Below are positions 16,952 to 26,354 of a stretch of DNA of 64,000 nt, piece by piece. How positions within the stretch are numbered: position 1 is the first letter of the stretch; each line of letters opens with the position of its first letter. The notes below the pieces were generated by a model that saw only the letters and a program-made list of their open reading frames with translations, made no database searches and was not told the origin of the DNA. A program made the translations under genes and the position numbers. This DNA is from Aestuariivirga sp. (GTDB lineage: Bacteria > Pseudomonadota > Alphaproteobacteria > Rhizobiales > Aestuariivirgaceae): contig NZ_JADCDB010000028.1 in NCBI RefSeq assembly GCF_020252395.1, positions 1-64,000 on the forward strand, in the 5' to 3' direction.

Positions 16952-17896
16952 ATGACCAGCACTGAGGCCACAGTTTACCGCGACTCACCCGCGCGAAAGC
17001 CCAGCCGCAGCGTGCGTGACCGCCTGCTCGAGCCCAACCGCAAGTTCTCCAACTCGGAAATGAAGGCAGTGCGCGTGCTGCTCGCCAATTACCCCGCGGC
17101 CGGACTGACCACCGTGTCGAAGCTCGCCAAGCAGGCGGGGGTGAGCGACCCCACCGTGCTGCGCCTGGCGCAGCGGCTGGGCTACGACGGCTTTGCCGGC
17201 ATGCAAGAGGCGCTGCTGGCCGAGGTCGAGGCGCATATGCGCTCGCCGCTGACGCTGCCCGCCGCCGCGCCTTCGCGCAAGAAACCCAATGCCTATCAGG
17301 CGTTCTTCGCCGAGACGCTGAGCCAATGCGAGGCGGTGGTGCGCGAGACGGCGACGGCGGATTACGAGCGCGCCGTGGCGCTGCTCACCGATGCGCGCAT
17401 GGAAGTGCTGTGCCTCGGCGGCCGCTTCAGCCGCTTTCTCGCGGGCATATTGCAGCGCTGCCTGCATCACCTGCGGGAAGGCACAAGGCTGCTCGACGGC
17501 ACGGCCGCCGACCTGGTGGACGAGATCGCCTCGCTCGGCAAGCGCCATGTACTCGTCGTCTTCGACTATCGCCGCTACCAGACCGACGTGGTGCGCTTCG
17601 CTTCGGAAGCATCAGCGCGCGGCGCGCACATCATCCTGTTCACCGACCAGTGGTCCTCGCCCATCGCCGAATTCGCCGAGGTGGTCATCATCGCGCCCAC
17701 CGCCACCTCCTCGCCCTTCGACACGCTGGTGACGCCATTGCTGCAAGTGGAGGCCGTCGCCGTGGGCGTGGCCGGGCGGCTGGGGGCCGACTGGCGCAGC
17801 CGCGCCGCACTGCTCGAAGAGGTGCGCAACGATCACAGCGTGACGCTGGACTCACCCTCCGGCCTCTCCGGACGCAAACGCCAACGCAAGGGATAG
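16952..17896 (+). CDS. MurR/RpiR-family transcriptional regulator
   Basis: A 314-residue regulator with an N-terminal HTH_6 domain (about 30-105; KLAKQAGVSDPTVLRLAQRL is the recognition region) and a C-terminal SIS domain (about 130-280; VLCLGGRFSRFLAGIL and LVVFDYRRYQ). SIS domains of this family bind phosphosugars or related metabolites. It is divergent from the importer/aminotransferase cluster and 4 bp before the cysteine hydrolase gene, so it is the obvious candidate regulator of both sides. RpiR members also control amino-acid and amine catabolism. Confidence 0.9.
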   Translation: MTSTEATVYRDSPARKPSRSVRDRLLEPNRKFSNSEMKAVRVLLANYPAAGLTTVSKLAKQAGVSDPTVLRLAQRLGYDGFAGMQEALLAEVEAHMRSPLTLPAAAPSRKKPNAYQAFFAETLSQCEAVVRETATADYERAVALLTDARMEVLCLGGRFSRFLAGILQRCLHHLREGTRLLDGTAADLVDEIASLGKRHVLVVFDYRRYQTDVVRFASEASARGAHIILFTDQWSSPIAEFAEVVIIAPTATSSPFDTLVTPLLQVEAVAVGVAGRLGADWRSRAALLEEVRNDHSVTLDSPSGLSGRKRQRKG

Positions 17897-17900
17897 AACG

Positions 17901-18548
17901 ATGAGCAAGCCGGACAGGCGCGAGGCACATTACACGGCGGGCGAGACGGCCGTGCTCTTCGTCGACATGCAGAAGATGTTCTGCGCGCCGGGGCTCGATC
18001 CCGCGCACCCGGAGATGGACGCCGGGCACTATTACTTCCGCCGCCTGCGCGAGGTCGTCATTCCCAACCAGATGCGCATCCTCGAAGCGGCGCGCTCACG
18101 TGGCGTGCAGGTCATGCACACCATCATCGAGGCGCTGACGGAGGACTGCCGCGATGCCTCGCTCGACCACAAGCTGTCGAACCTGCTCGTGCCCAAGGGC
18201 CATCCCCTGGCCCCGCCCATCGACGAGCTCTCTCCCATCCGCAACGAGATTGTGCTGCCCAAGACGTCGTCCGGCGTCTTCAACTCCACCAACATCGACT
18301 ATGTGCTGCGGAACCTCGGCATTCGCTACCTGATCGTGTCGGGCGTGGTCACCGACCAATGCGTGGACATGGCGGTGCGCGATGCGGCCGACCGCGGCTA
18401 TCTCGTTTCGGTGCCGGGCGATGCCTGCGCCACCTACACGCAGGAGCGGCATGACAATGCGCTGAAGGCCTATGCCGGCTATTGCTGGATTACCGACACC
18501 GATACGGTTGTCGGGCGCATCAACGCCATCGCCAAGGCTGCGGCATGA
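17901..18548 (+). CDS. Isochorismatase-like cysteine hydrolase (amidase)
   Basis: A 215-residue cysteine hydrolase. The catalytic triad is D22 (LFVDMQ), K121 (VLPKTSSG) and C154 (TDQCVD), with the usual cis-peptide before the cysteine region (SGVVTDQC). Relatives include N-carbamoylsarcosine amidase, RutB ureidoacrylate hydrolase, biuret hydrolase and nicotinamidase, so an amide or carbamoyl bond is the likely target. It follows the RpiR gene by 4 bp and overlaps the GS-like gene by 4 bp (ATGA), showing tight co-expression. Which amide it cleaves cannot be told. Confidence 0.85.
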   Translation: MSKPDRREAHYTAGETAVLFVDMQKMFCAPGLDPAHPEMDAGHYYFRRLREVVIPNQMRILEAARSRGVQVMHTIIEALTEDCRDASLDHKLSNLLVPKGHPLAPPIDELSPIRNEIVLPKTSSGVFNSTNIDYVLRNLGIRYLIVSGVVTDQCVDMAVRDAADRGYLVSVPGDACATYTQERHDNALKAYAGYCWITDTDTVVGRINAIAKAAA

Positions 18549-19873
18549 GCGGCAACCCCCTGCACGAGCCGCTGATCAGCTTCGTCACGACGGATTATGC
18601 GGGCATTACCCGCGGGCGCTCCATCGCCGCCTCGTCCTATGTGCCGGGGCAGACGAAGACGGTTGGGTGGGTGCCGGCCAACATGTCGCTCACGCCTTTC
18701 GATCTCATTGCCGACCCCAACCCCTGGGGCTCCTCCGGCGACCTGCGGCTGCTTCCCGACGACACTGCGCGTTTCCGCTTCGCCATCGAGGGCTCGGCAA
18801 CACCGCTCGACATCATCATGAGCGACATCGTGGAGCTCGACGGCACGCCCTGGGTGTGCTGCCCGCGTAGCTTCCTGAAACAGGCGCTGGCCGATCTCGA
18901 GCGCGAGACGGGGCTCGCCATGCTGGTGTCCTTCGAGCACGAGTTCCAGATGCTGGACGCCGCCTGGCCCGCGGCCCCCGCCTTCGCGCTGCAGGCGCAG
19001 CGCCGCGCCGATCCCTTCGGCCCCGCGCTGGTGGGTGCGCTGCGCGACGCTGGGGTTTCGCCGGAAGTGTTCATCCCCGAATATGGCAAGGACCAGTTCG
19101 AGATAACGCTCGCGCCCGCCGCTGCGCTCGCCGCCGCCGACCGCGCCGTGGTGCTGAGGGAGACGGTGCGCGAGCTTTCCCGCAACCGCGGCTGGCGCTG
19201 TTCGTTCGCACCCAAGACGGCAGTGGACGGCGTGGGCAATGGCGTTCACATCCATTTTTCGTTCCGCGATGCTGAGGGCGCGCCTGCAACGCATGATCCC
19301 GCGCGCCCCGGCGGCGTTTCGGAGATGGCCGGCAGCTTCGTCGCGGGTATCCTGAAGCACCTTCCCGCACTCACCGCCTTCACCGCGCCGAGCCCTATCT
19401 CCTACCTGCGGCTCAAGCCCCATCACTGGAGTTCGAGCTATACCTGGTTCGGCGAGCGTGACCGCGAGGCGAGCCTGCGCATCTGCCCGGTGAGCCAGGT
19501 GGGCAAGACCGATCCCGCCAAGGCTTTCAACATCGAATATCGCCCGGCTGATGCTTGCGCCTGCCCGCACTTGGCGCTCGGCGTCATGGTGCGCGCTGGT
19601 CTCGAGGGCATCCAGCAGAAGCTGGCTGCACCGCCGCTGTTCTCCGGCGACCCCGCGCTCCTCGACGGCGATCAGAGAGCCGCGCTGGGGCTGAGGCGCC
19701 TGCCGCAGTCGCTGGCGGAGGCGCTCGACACCATGCTGGCGGACGAGACCGTGCGCGGCTGGTTTGCGCCAGTCGCCATCGAAACCTATGCCGGCATGAA
19801 GCTCAGGGAATTGGAACTCGCAGGCGATATGGTGGATGCCGCGATGTGCCAGCGCTATGCGGAGATCTATTGA
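18545..19873 (+). CDS. Glutamine synthetase-like ATP-dependent amine ligase
   Basis: A 442-residue protein of the GS superfamily. It has the N-terminal beta-grasp region, the metal-binding FEHEFQ (about residue 125), GNGVHIHFSF in place of the GS NGSGxHxHxS motif, and an altered ATP/ammonia loop ISYLRLKPHHWSS followed by REASLRICP. True GlnA has NSYKRL and a tyrosine-containing adenylylation site; both are lost. It is therefore more like gamma-glutamyl-amine ligases (PuuA, GlnA-type) than ammonia-assimilating GS. Start ATG 18545 overlaps the cysteine hydrolase stop, and its TGA overlaps the next start (TGATG). A gamma-glutamylation step in amine catabolism is inferred. Confidence 0.82.
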   Translation: MSGNPLHEPLISFVTTDYAGITRGRSIAASSYVPGQTKTVGWVPANMSLTPFDLIADPNPWGSSGDLRLLPDDTARFRFAIEGSATPLDIIMSDIVELDGTPWVCCPRSFLKQALADLERETGLAMLVSFEHEFQMLDAAWPAAPAFALQAQRRADPFGPALVGALRDAGVSPEVFIPEYGKDQFEITLAPAAALAAADRAVVLRETVRELSRNRGWRCSFAPKTAVDGVGNGVHIHFSFRDAEGAPATHDPARPGGVSEMAGSFVAGILKHLPALTAFTAPSPISYLRLKPHHWSSSYTWFGERDREASLRICPVSQVGKTDPAKAFNIEYRPADACACPHLALGVMVRAGLEGIQQKLAAPPLFSGDPALLDGDQRAALGLRRLPQSLAEALDTMLADETVRGWFAPVAIETYAGMKLRELELAGDMVDAAMCQRYAEIY

Positions 19874-20622
19874 TGGATTCCACCGCACGTCTGCCGCCGC
19901 CGGTGCGCGTCATCAATGCGCAAGGGTCCTCGCCCTATGTGCTGCTGTGCGAACATGCCTCGCGCTTCATTCCCGATGAGCACAAGGGGCTTGGCCTCGG
20001 CGAGGCCGATCTGACGCGTCACATCGCCTGGGACATCGGCGCGGCTCAGGTGGCGGAAGCGCTGGCGCAGGCGCTCGATGCGCCGCTGGCGATGGCGGGC
20101 TATTCGCGCCTGCTCATCGACCTCAACCGGCCGCTGGACAGCGCCACCTCGATCCCCGAGGTGAGCGAGACCACGGTGATCCCTGGTAACCTGAACCTTG
20201 GGGCAGAGGAACGCGCGCGGCGCGTTGCGCTTTATTTTGAACCCTTCCAGGCAGCTGTGCGGCAGCTGCTCGATGCCCGGCTGGAGAAGGGCAGGGCAAC
20301 CGTCATCGTCGGCGTACACAGCTTCACGCCGGTGTTCAAGGGCGTGGCGCGGCCCTGGCATGCGGGCGTTCTCTACCGCCGGGCGCAGGACTTCGGCCAT
20401 GCGCTGGCGCAAGCGTTGGGAGGGCCCGGCCAGGCCATTGCCGAAAACCAACCCTATCAGATTGAGGATGGCAGCGACTACACCGTGCCCGTCCACGGCG
20501 AGGCGCGCGGCCTCGATGCGGTGCTGGTGGAAATCCGGCAGGATCTCATCGGCGATGCGGCGGGCGCGGCCACTTGGGCGGCGCGTCTTGCCGCGGCACT
20601 GGCCGCCGTGGCCCGGAGCTAA
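19873..20622 (+). CDS. N-formylglutamate amidohydrolase-family protein
   Basis: A 249-residue protein of the N-formylglutamate amidohydrolase (HutG-like) family. Visible motifs are LLCEHASRFIP (zinc histidine), AWDIGA, SRLLIDLNRP and VHSFTPVF, and the C-terminal HGEARGLDAVLVEIRQDL. Family members are metallohydrolases that remove formyl or related acyl groups from glutamate. Coupling to a GS-like ligase suggests it may hydrolyse an N-acyl or gamma-glutamyl product of that enzyme rather than act in histidine breakdown; no other hut gene is present. The start is ATG 19873 (TGATG overlap). Its stop overlaps that of the convergent LysR gene. Confidence 0.85.
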   Translation: MDSTARLPPPVRVINAQGSSPYVLLCEHASRFIPDEHKGLGLGEADLTRHIAWDIGAAQVAEALAQALDAPLAMAGYSRLLIDLNRPLDSATSIPEVSETTVIPGNLNLGAEERARRVALYFEPFQAAVRQLLDARLEKGRATVIVGVHSFTPVFKGVARPWHAGVLYRRAQDFGHALAQALGGPGQAIAENQPYQIEDGSDYTVPVHGEARGLDAVLVEIRQDLIGDAAGAATWAARLAAALAAVARS

Positions 20623-21482
20623 TGCGCCGCCGCCAGCAGGCCGGCCAGCAGCGGATTGGGAAAACGCCGCTCCCGCGTCACCGCGAGGAAGTGTTCGCGG
20701 ATGCCGTCAAGCCGCGCCACCTCGACGAGAAGGCCTGAGGACAGCTCGTCGCGCACCACGATCGGCGGGATGACGGCGAGCCCCGCATCCTCGCGCGCCA
20801 GAAGGCGAAGCATGGCCATGTCGTCGGCCTCAGCCGCGATGTGCGGAGTGAGGGCATAGCGCGCCATCAGGGCATCGAAGGCGGAGCGCAGGGCTGAGTC
20901 CTTGGCGGGGAGCACGAGGGCTTCCTCGCGCAGAAGGGCCTGCATGGGCCGGCCGGCGATGCGCGCCGGCGTGCCGATGAGGCTCACCGGCTGTTCGCCG
21001 ATCTGGTGCACGAGCCAGGGCGTGTCCGCCTCGCGCGGTGGTGCGAGATTGGTGAGCAACACGTCGAGGGCGAGCGAGTCCAGCTCGCGAAGCAGCTCCG
21101 CCTGACTGCCGGAGCGCAGGATCACCTCGACATCGCGGCGGCCGACCAGCGGATGAAGGAACTCCATCTGGAAATTGCGCGACAGGGTGGCGAGCGCGCC
21201 GACACGCAGTGCGCGGCGGACATTGCCGGTCTCGCGCATCACGGCGGCCAGGTCCTCCGCCGTGCGGAAGATGGCATCGGCATGGTCAAGCGCGATGCGG
21301 CCCGCCTCGGTGAGGACGAGGCTGCGGCCCCGGCGCTCGAACAGCGCATGCCCGAGCGAGGCCTCCAGCGCCCTGATTTGGGTGGACAAGGCCGACTGCG
21401 ATAGGTTCAGCCGCCTGGCGGCTCCGGTGAGGGTGCCGTCCGCTGCCACGGCGCGGAAGAGGCGGAGGTGATGCAGATTCAT
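20619..21482 (-). CDS. LysR-family transcriptional regulator, probable regulator of dabBA
   Basis: A 287-residue LysR regulator with the winged HTH at 1-60 (GTLTGAARRLNLSQSALSTQIRALE) and an effector-binding domain after residue 90. I start at ATG 21482 (MNLHHL); the longer frame upstream is non-coding. The gene is divergent from dabB with a 100-bp spacer, the arrangement seen for CbbR/CcmR-type control of inorganic-carbon pumps. The spacer is AT-rich (about 21480-21535), suitable for a promoter-operator. A carbon-status role is inferred from position. Confidence 0.85.
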   Translation of the reverse strand: MNLHHLRLFRAVAADGTLTGAARRLNLSQSALSTQIRALEASLGHALFERRGRSLVLTEAGRIALDHADAIFRTAEDLAAVMRETGNVRRALRVGALATLSRNFQMEFLHPLVGRRDVEVILRSGSQAELLRELDSLALDVLLTNLAPPREADTPWLVHQIGEQPVSLIGTPARIAGRPMQALLREEALVLPAKDSALRSAFDALMARYALTPHIAAEADDMAMLRLLAREDAGLAVIPPIVVRDELSSGLLVEVARLDGIREHFLAVTRERRFPNPLLAGLLAAAH

Positions 21483-21582
21483 ATCACTTCTATAAAATAG
21501 AACGATACGCTGCAAAAGATGTAATTTTATGGAAGAGTGAATCCCCTTATGCGTCCGGAAATGCCCGGAACGGAGTCGACCG

Positions 21583-23142
21583 ATGAACGCGCTTCCCCCG
21601 CTCTCTGCCTTTGCCCCGCTTGTGTTGCTGGCGGTTGCCGCGCTGAGCCTGATCAACCCTGGCCGCCGCCCCGGCCTGCTGCCGCGCGTCGCAGAAGGGG
21701 CAAGTCTCGCCGCGCTGGGCCTAGCGCTTGCCGGGCTGGTGCCGCTGCTGTGGACGGGCCCCGCCTCGTTTAGCATTGGCAGCGGAGCAGCACTGTTGGC
21801 GCTGCGGCTCGACGCGGTGAGCGTGAGCATGGCGCTTCTCGTCAGCTTCGTCGGTTGGATCGTGGTGCGCTACTCGCGGAGTTACCTCGACGGCGAGGCG
21901 CGCGAGGGGCGCTTCCACGGGCTGATGCTGGCCACACTGGCGGCGGTGCTGGTGCTGGTGCAGGCGGGCAGCCTCACAATGGTGGTGCTCGGCTTCATCG
22001 CCATTGGTGTGGTGCTGCGGCAGCTCCTGCTGTTCTACCCCGAGCGTGCCGAGGCGCGGCGGGCGGCGGCGAAGTTCTCGCTGGTCTGGGGCGCGGGTGA
22101 CGTGGCGCTCGTGATCGCCTCGCTGCTGATCGGCTGGAGCATCGGCTCCGCGAGCATGGCGGAAATTGGCGCCAAGTCGGCGCAAGGCATGCCACTCGCC
22201 GCCGAGATCGGCGTGGCGCTGTTGGTGGTCGCCGCGGCGCTCAAGACCGCGGCTTTCCCGCTCCATGGCTGGCTGACCGAGGTGATGGAGGCGCCGACGC
22301 CGGTCTCAGCCCTTTTGCATGCCGGCATCATCAATTCGGGCGGCGTGCTGCTGATCGCCGTTGCGCCTCTGGTGCAGGCGAGCACCGGTGCGATGGCCGC
22401 GCTCGTGATGATCGGCGGTCTGACCGCGCTGTTCGGCGCAGCGGTGATGCTGACGCAGAGTGCGGTGAAGACAGCACTCGCCTGGTCCACCGTCGCTCAG
22501 ATGGGCTTCATGCTGTTGCAATGTGGCTTAGGCCTCTGGACGCTGGCGCTGCTGCACATCGTGGCGCACTCGCTCTACAAGGCGCATGCCTTCCTGTCCT
22601 CCGGCGGTGCGGTGCGCGCCGTGGCGGCGGTGAAACGGCCGGGGCCCGTCGCGGTGCCCGGTGTCGCGGCGGTGGCCAAGGCCTTCCTTCTGGCGCTCGC
22701 GCTCTTCGCCATCGTGGCGAGCCTGTTCTCGCTCGTCGTAACCAAGTCGCCGCAGTCGCTTGCCCTCGGCGCGATCCTGATCTTCGGTGTCGCCTATCTG
22801 GTGGCGCAGGGCCTTGCCGATGCCGCGCCACGCGCGCTGACGCTGCGCACCGCTCTCGCCTCGACAGCAGCGGCCATCGCCTACTTCAGCTTCCAGCTAA
22901 TCGCCCATGCGCTGTGGGGATCGAGCCTACCGAACCCGCCGGAGGCTGGTCCGCTGGAATGGGCGCTGATCGTGCTGGCGCTCCTCTCCTTCGGCATCGT
23001 CGCGGTGGCGCAGGCGCTGTTCCCGCTCTGGGCGCACCACCCGGCGACCGCGGGCCTGCGCGTCCACCTCGCCAACGGACTTTACCTCAATGCGCTGCTC
23101 GACCGGGCGACCGGCGGCTTCCGCTCCACCCGCACCGCCTGA
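21583..23142 (+). CDS. dabB: DabB-type membrane subunit of inorganic-carbon pump (NuoL-like)
   Basis: A 519-residue, highly hydrophobic NuoL/MrpA-like protein. The conserved proton-channel core is visible, including KTAAFPLHGWLTEVMEAPTP and ALLHAGIINSGGVLL around residues 225-260. Standing next to a DabA gene identifies it as the cation-translocating DabB partner rather than complex I subunit L. The pair is known to accumulate bicarbonate/CO2 using the ion gradient. Only 18 bp, with a GGAGAG site, separate it from dabA. Confidence 0.9.
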   Translation: MNALPPLSAFAPLVLLAVAALSLINPGRRPGLLPRVAEGASLAALGLALAGLVPLLWTGPASFSIGSGAALLALRLDAVSVSMALLVSFVGWIVVRYSRSYLDGEAREGRFHGLMLATLAAVLVLVQAGSLTMVVLGFIAIGVVLRQLLLFYPERAEARRAAAKFSLVWGAGDVALVIASLLIGWSIGSASMAEIGAKSAQGMPLAAEIGVALLVVAAALKTAAFPLHGWLTEVMEAPTPVSALLHAGIINSGGVLLIAVAPLVQASTGAMAALVMIGGLTALFGAAVMLTQSAVKTALAWSTVAQMGFMLLQCGLGLWTLALLHIVAHSLYKAHAFLSSGGAVRAVAAVKRPGPVAVPGVAAVAKAFLLALALFAIVASLFSLVVTKSPQSLALGAILIFGVAYLVAQGLADAAPRALTLRTALASTAAAIAYFSFQLIAHALWGSSLPNPPEAGPLEWALIVLALLSFGIVAVAQALFPLWAHHPATAGLRVHLANGLYLNALLDRATGGFRSTRTA

Positions 23143-23160
23143 CCTTTACAGGAGAGAGAC

Positions 23161-25539
23161 ATGTTCATGATGCATCCGCAGTTTCCCGCCGCCCGGATCT
23201 CGAGCACGCTCAAGGCCGCGGAAGATGCCGTGCGCGCCATTCCGCCCGCCTTCCCGCTCACCGCGACCGTGGCGGTGAATCCCTTCCTCGGCCAGACGGG
23301 CCAGGACCTCGCCACCACCGCGGCGCTTCTGGCACGCGTCGCCGGCACGCGCGTCACGCTGCCGCGCGGCGACTATGCCGCGAAGCTGCGCGGCGGCGAG
23401 ATGACGGAGGGCGACCTCGCCGCGGCCCTCGATGCATCAACCTCGCCGCTGAAGCCCAGGGACGTGACGGCGCTGAAGGCCCTGCTGGCGCAGGAGCGCG
23501 CGCCCTCGGCTGCGCTGCCCACCGTGGCGGAACTCGCCGCGCGGGACGATGGTACCGACTGGCCGGGCGTCATCGCACGCGCCATCGGGCTGTGGGCGGC
23601 AGGGCACTTCGACCGCGGCCAGGCGCTGTGGTCGCCCGCCCCCGGCCGCAGCACCTATGCCGCCTGGCGGGCCTGGGCGGTGCATGACCTGACGCCCGAG
23701 ATCGCCGGCCTCACCGGCTTCTGCACGCATGTGGCGGAAGCCCCCGACACCGCCGAGCGCGCCATCCTGCGCGCGGCGGAAGCGCTGTGCCTGAACGAAG
23801 CGGCGGCGGGCACGGCCTTCCACCGGCTGATGATCGATCTGGGCGGCTGGGCGCAGCATGCGCGCTGGCTGTTGTGGGAGGCGGAGCTCAAGGGCGAGAC
23901 CGATTCAACGCTCACCGACCTTCTCGCCATCCGCCTCGTCTGGGAGGAGGCGATGCTAGCGCACCGGCCCTATCTCTCCGGCACCTGGCAGCAAGTGGTG
24001 GAAGCCCATGCCGCACCGGTGGCGGCCTCGGCCGACGACGTCGCCGACGCCGTCCTGCAGGAGGCAGCGGAGCGGGCGCAGCAGCGGAAGCTGGCGCTGA
24101 AGCTGGAGAGCGGTCACGCACCGAAGGGACGTCCCAGCCTGCAGGCGGCCTTCTGCATCGATGTGCGCTCTGAGGTGGTCCGCCGCGCGCTGGAGGCGGT
24201 GGACCCCACCGTCGAGACCATCGGCTTCGCCGGTTTCTTCGGCCTGTCCGTCAAGCACCGGCCGCATGGCACGGAGCTGACGGAGGCGCATCTGCCCGTG
24301 CTGCTCAACCCCGCACTCACCTCGACCGGGCATGAGAGTGCGAAGTCCGAAGAGGACGCACGCATTGCGGCGCGCACGGTCAGGGCCTGGGGCCGCTTCC
24401 GGCAGGCGGCGGTCTCGTCTTTCGCCTTCGTCGAGGCGGCGGGGCCCGGCTATGCGCTGAAGCTGGTCAAGGACGCGCTCGCCCTCGTCAGGAAGAGAGA
24501 CACGCCGGAACCCGCCCCGCGCATCGAAGGCGGACTGACGGCGGAAGCCAAGGCTGCGACAGCCGCGGCGGTGCTGAAGGCGATGAGCATGACCACCGGC
24601 CACGCGCCGCTGGTGCTGCTGCTGGGCCATGGCGCACATGTCACCAACAATCCGCATGAGAGCGCCTATCACTGCGGCGCCTGCGGCGGGCATACGGGCG
24701 AAGTTTCCGCCCGGTTGCTGGCGCAGCTGCTGAACGACCCGGAGACGCAAAGCGGCCTGGCGCAGCACGGCATCAGCCTGCCGCAGGACACGCTCTTCGT
24801 GGCGGGCCTCCATGACACGACGACGGATGAGGTGACGCTCTACGAGGATGGCTTCTCGCCGCAGCAGTGCGCACGGCTCGCCGCCGCGCGGCAGCTGCTG
24901 ACGCGCGCAGCCCAGATGACACGGGCCGAGCGGGCGCTGCGGCTGCCCGGTTCGACGGCCGGCACGATCGCGCAACGCGCGGTCAACTGGGCCGAGGTGC
25001 GGCCGGAATGGGGGCTCGCCGGCTGCTCCGCCTTCATCGCCGCGCCGCGCCGCGTAACCTCGAAAGCCGATCTCGGCGGCAGGAGCTTCCTGCACAGCTA
25101 TGACTGGACCGCCGACACGGACTTCGCCACGCTGGAGCTGATCGTCACCGCGCCCGTCGTCGTCGCCAGCTGGATCAGTCTGCAGTATTACGGTTCGGCG
25201 GTCGCGCCCGAGGTGTTCGGCGGCGGCAACAAGCTGATCCACAATGTGGTGGGCGGCATCGGCGTGCTGCAGGGCAATGGCGGCACGCTCCGTGCCGGGC
25301 TACCCTGGCAAGCGGTGCATGATGGGACAAGGCTGGTCCATGAGCCGCTGCGCCTCTCCGTGATGATCGAGGCGCCACAGGAGGCAATCGGCGCGGTGCT
25401 GGCCAAGCACCCGCAGGTGGCCTCCCTCTTCGACAATGGCTGGCTGCACCTCATCGCGCTCGAAGATGGCGCGGTGAGCGCGCGCTACCGTCCGGGCGGC
25501 ACGTGGGAGCAGCTGACCGACACCCGCCGCGCGGCATGA
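23161..25539 (+). CDS. dabA: DabA-type carbonic-anhydrase-like subunit (DUF2309/UPF0753)
   Basis: A 792-residue cytoplasmic-face partner of DabB. The beta-carbonic-anhydrase-like zinc/active-site residues can be placed at C332 and D334 (CIDVRSE), H490 (LLGHGAHV) and C505 (YHCGAC). The 15-residue spacing between H490 and C505 matches that of characterised DabA. DabA is thought to hydrate CO2 vectorially when complexed with DabB. The first ATG follows an AGGAGAGAGAC site. Its stop overlaps the start of the DUF6671 gene by 4 bp, so that protein is made with the pump. Confidence 0.92.
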   Translation: MFMMHPQFPAARISSTLKAAEDAVRAIPPAFPLTATVAVNPFLGQTGQDLATTAALLARVAGTRVTLPRGDYAAKLRGGEMTEGDLAAALDASTSPLKPRDVTALKALLAQERAPSAALPTVAELAARDDGTDWPGVIARAIGLWAAGHFDRGQALWSPAPGRSTYAAWRAWAVHDLTPEIAGLTGFCTHVAEAPDTAERAILRAAEALCLNEAAAGTAFHRLMIDLGGWAQHARWLLWEAELKGETDSTLTDLLAIRLVWEEAMLAHRPYLSGTWQQVVEAHAAPVAASADDVADAVLQEAAERAQQRKLALKLESGHAPKGRPSLQAAFCIDVRSEVVRRALEAVDPTVETIGFAGFFGLSVKHRPHGTELTEAHLPVLLNPALTSTGHESAKSEEDARIAARTVRAWGRFRQAAVSSFAFVEAAGPGYALKLVKDALALVRKRDTPEPAPRIEGGLTAEAKAATAAAVLKAMSMTTGHAPLVLLLGHGAHVTNNPHESAYHCGACGGHTGEVSARLLAQLLNDPETQSGLAQHGISLPQDTLFVAGLHDTTTDEVTLYEDGFSPQQCARLAAARQLLTRAAQMTRAERALRLPGSTAGTIAQRAVNWAEVRPEWGLAGCSAFIAAPRRVTSKADLGGRSFLHSYDWTADTDFATLELIVTAPVVVASWISLQYYGSAVAPEVFGGGNKLIHNVVGGIGVLQGNGGTLRAGLPWQAVHDGTRLVHEPLRLSVMIEAPQEAIGAVLAKHPQVASLFDNGWLHLIALEDGAVSARYRPGGTWEQLTDTRRAA

Positions 25540-26354
25540 GCTATCGCGGGCTGACGGCAGCGCTGGCGACCCAGCATGCGAAGGAGCGCGCTATAGCACC
25601 CGCCTTCGCGGAGCGGCTGGGGCTTGCCGTGCGGGTGGCGTCCAGCATCGACACCGATGCGCTGGGTACCTTCACCGGCGAAGTTCCGCGCGCGGGCTCG
25701 ATGCGCGAGGCAGCGCGGGCCAAGGCGCGGCTCGGCATGCAGGCCACAGGCTTGCCCATGGGCATTGCCAGCGAGGGCAGTTTCGGGCCGCATCCCTTCA
25801 TGCCTTTCATCGCGGCGGGCCGCGAGATGATGATCTTCATCGACGTCACGCGCGGGCTCGAGGTGGTGGAGGAATGCGTTTCCGAGACGACCAACTTCGC
25901 CGCGCTGGAATTGACTGAAGGGGCAGATATCGAGGGCTTTCTCGATCGCGCCGGTTTTCCGTCGCATGCGCTGGTGCTGCGCCGCTGTGGACACATCACG
26001 AAGGGCATCAACGATCGCGCTGCGCTCGAGAGCCTGCTTTCCGCCGGCCGGGGTGAGGGATGGCTCGAGACCGACATGCGGGCCCATGTGAACCCCACGC
26101 GCATGGCCGAAATCGGGAAGTTGGCAGCAAAGCTCGCCGCAAGGATCGCAACCCCCTGCCCCGCCTGCGCCGCGCCCGGCTTCGGCACGGTCCGCAGCGA
26201 GGCGGGATTGCCCTGCGCGGCGTGCGAAACCCCAACAGCGCAGGTGCGCAGCCTGATCTCGGGCTGCGCGCTGTGCGGATATGAACAAAGCTCGGCCCGT
26301 CCCGACGGCCGCACGGCCGCAACGCCTGCCGAATGCCCGGAGTGCAATCCATGA
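25536..26354 (+). CDS. DUF6671-family protein with C-terminal zinc ribbon
   Basis: A 272-residue protein whose function I do not know. I recognise the family from cyanobacterial and other proteins sharing [35 protein letters not shown] and a terminal CNP. The last 65 residues hold four CxxC pairs (CPAC, CAAC, CALC, CPEC), enough for two zinc sites. There is no signal or membrane segment. ATG 25536 overlaps the dabA stop, and its TGA overlaps the cysD start, so it sits in a coupled dabBA-DUF6671-cysD operon. A role in inorganic-carbon handling is only guilt by association. Confidence 0.8.
   Translation: MSYRGLTAALATQHAKERAIAPAFAERLGLAVRVASSIDTDALGTFTGEVPRAGSMREAARAKARLGMQATGLPMGIASEGSFGPHPFMPFIAAGREMMIFIDVTRGLEVVEECVSETTNFAALELTEGADIEGFLDRAGFPSHALVLRRCGHITKGINDRAALESLLSAGRGEGWLETDMRAHVNPTRMAEIGKLAAKLAARIATPCPACAAPGFGTVRSEAGLPCAACETPTAQVRSLISGCALCGYEQSSARPDGRTAATPAECPECNP

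Noticed and set aside
19873-20622. Reading the formylglutamate hydrolase-like gene as part of a histidine (hut) pathway.
   Set aside because: No hutH, hutU, hutI or hutF gene is present, and it is coupled to a GS-like ligase instead.
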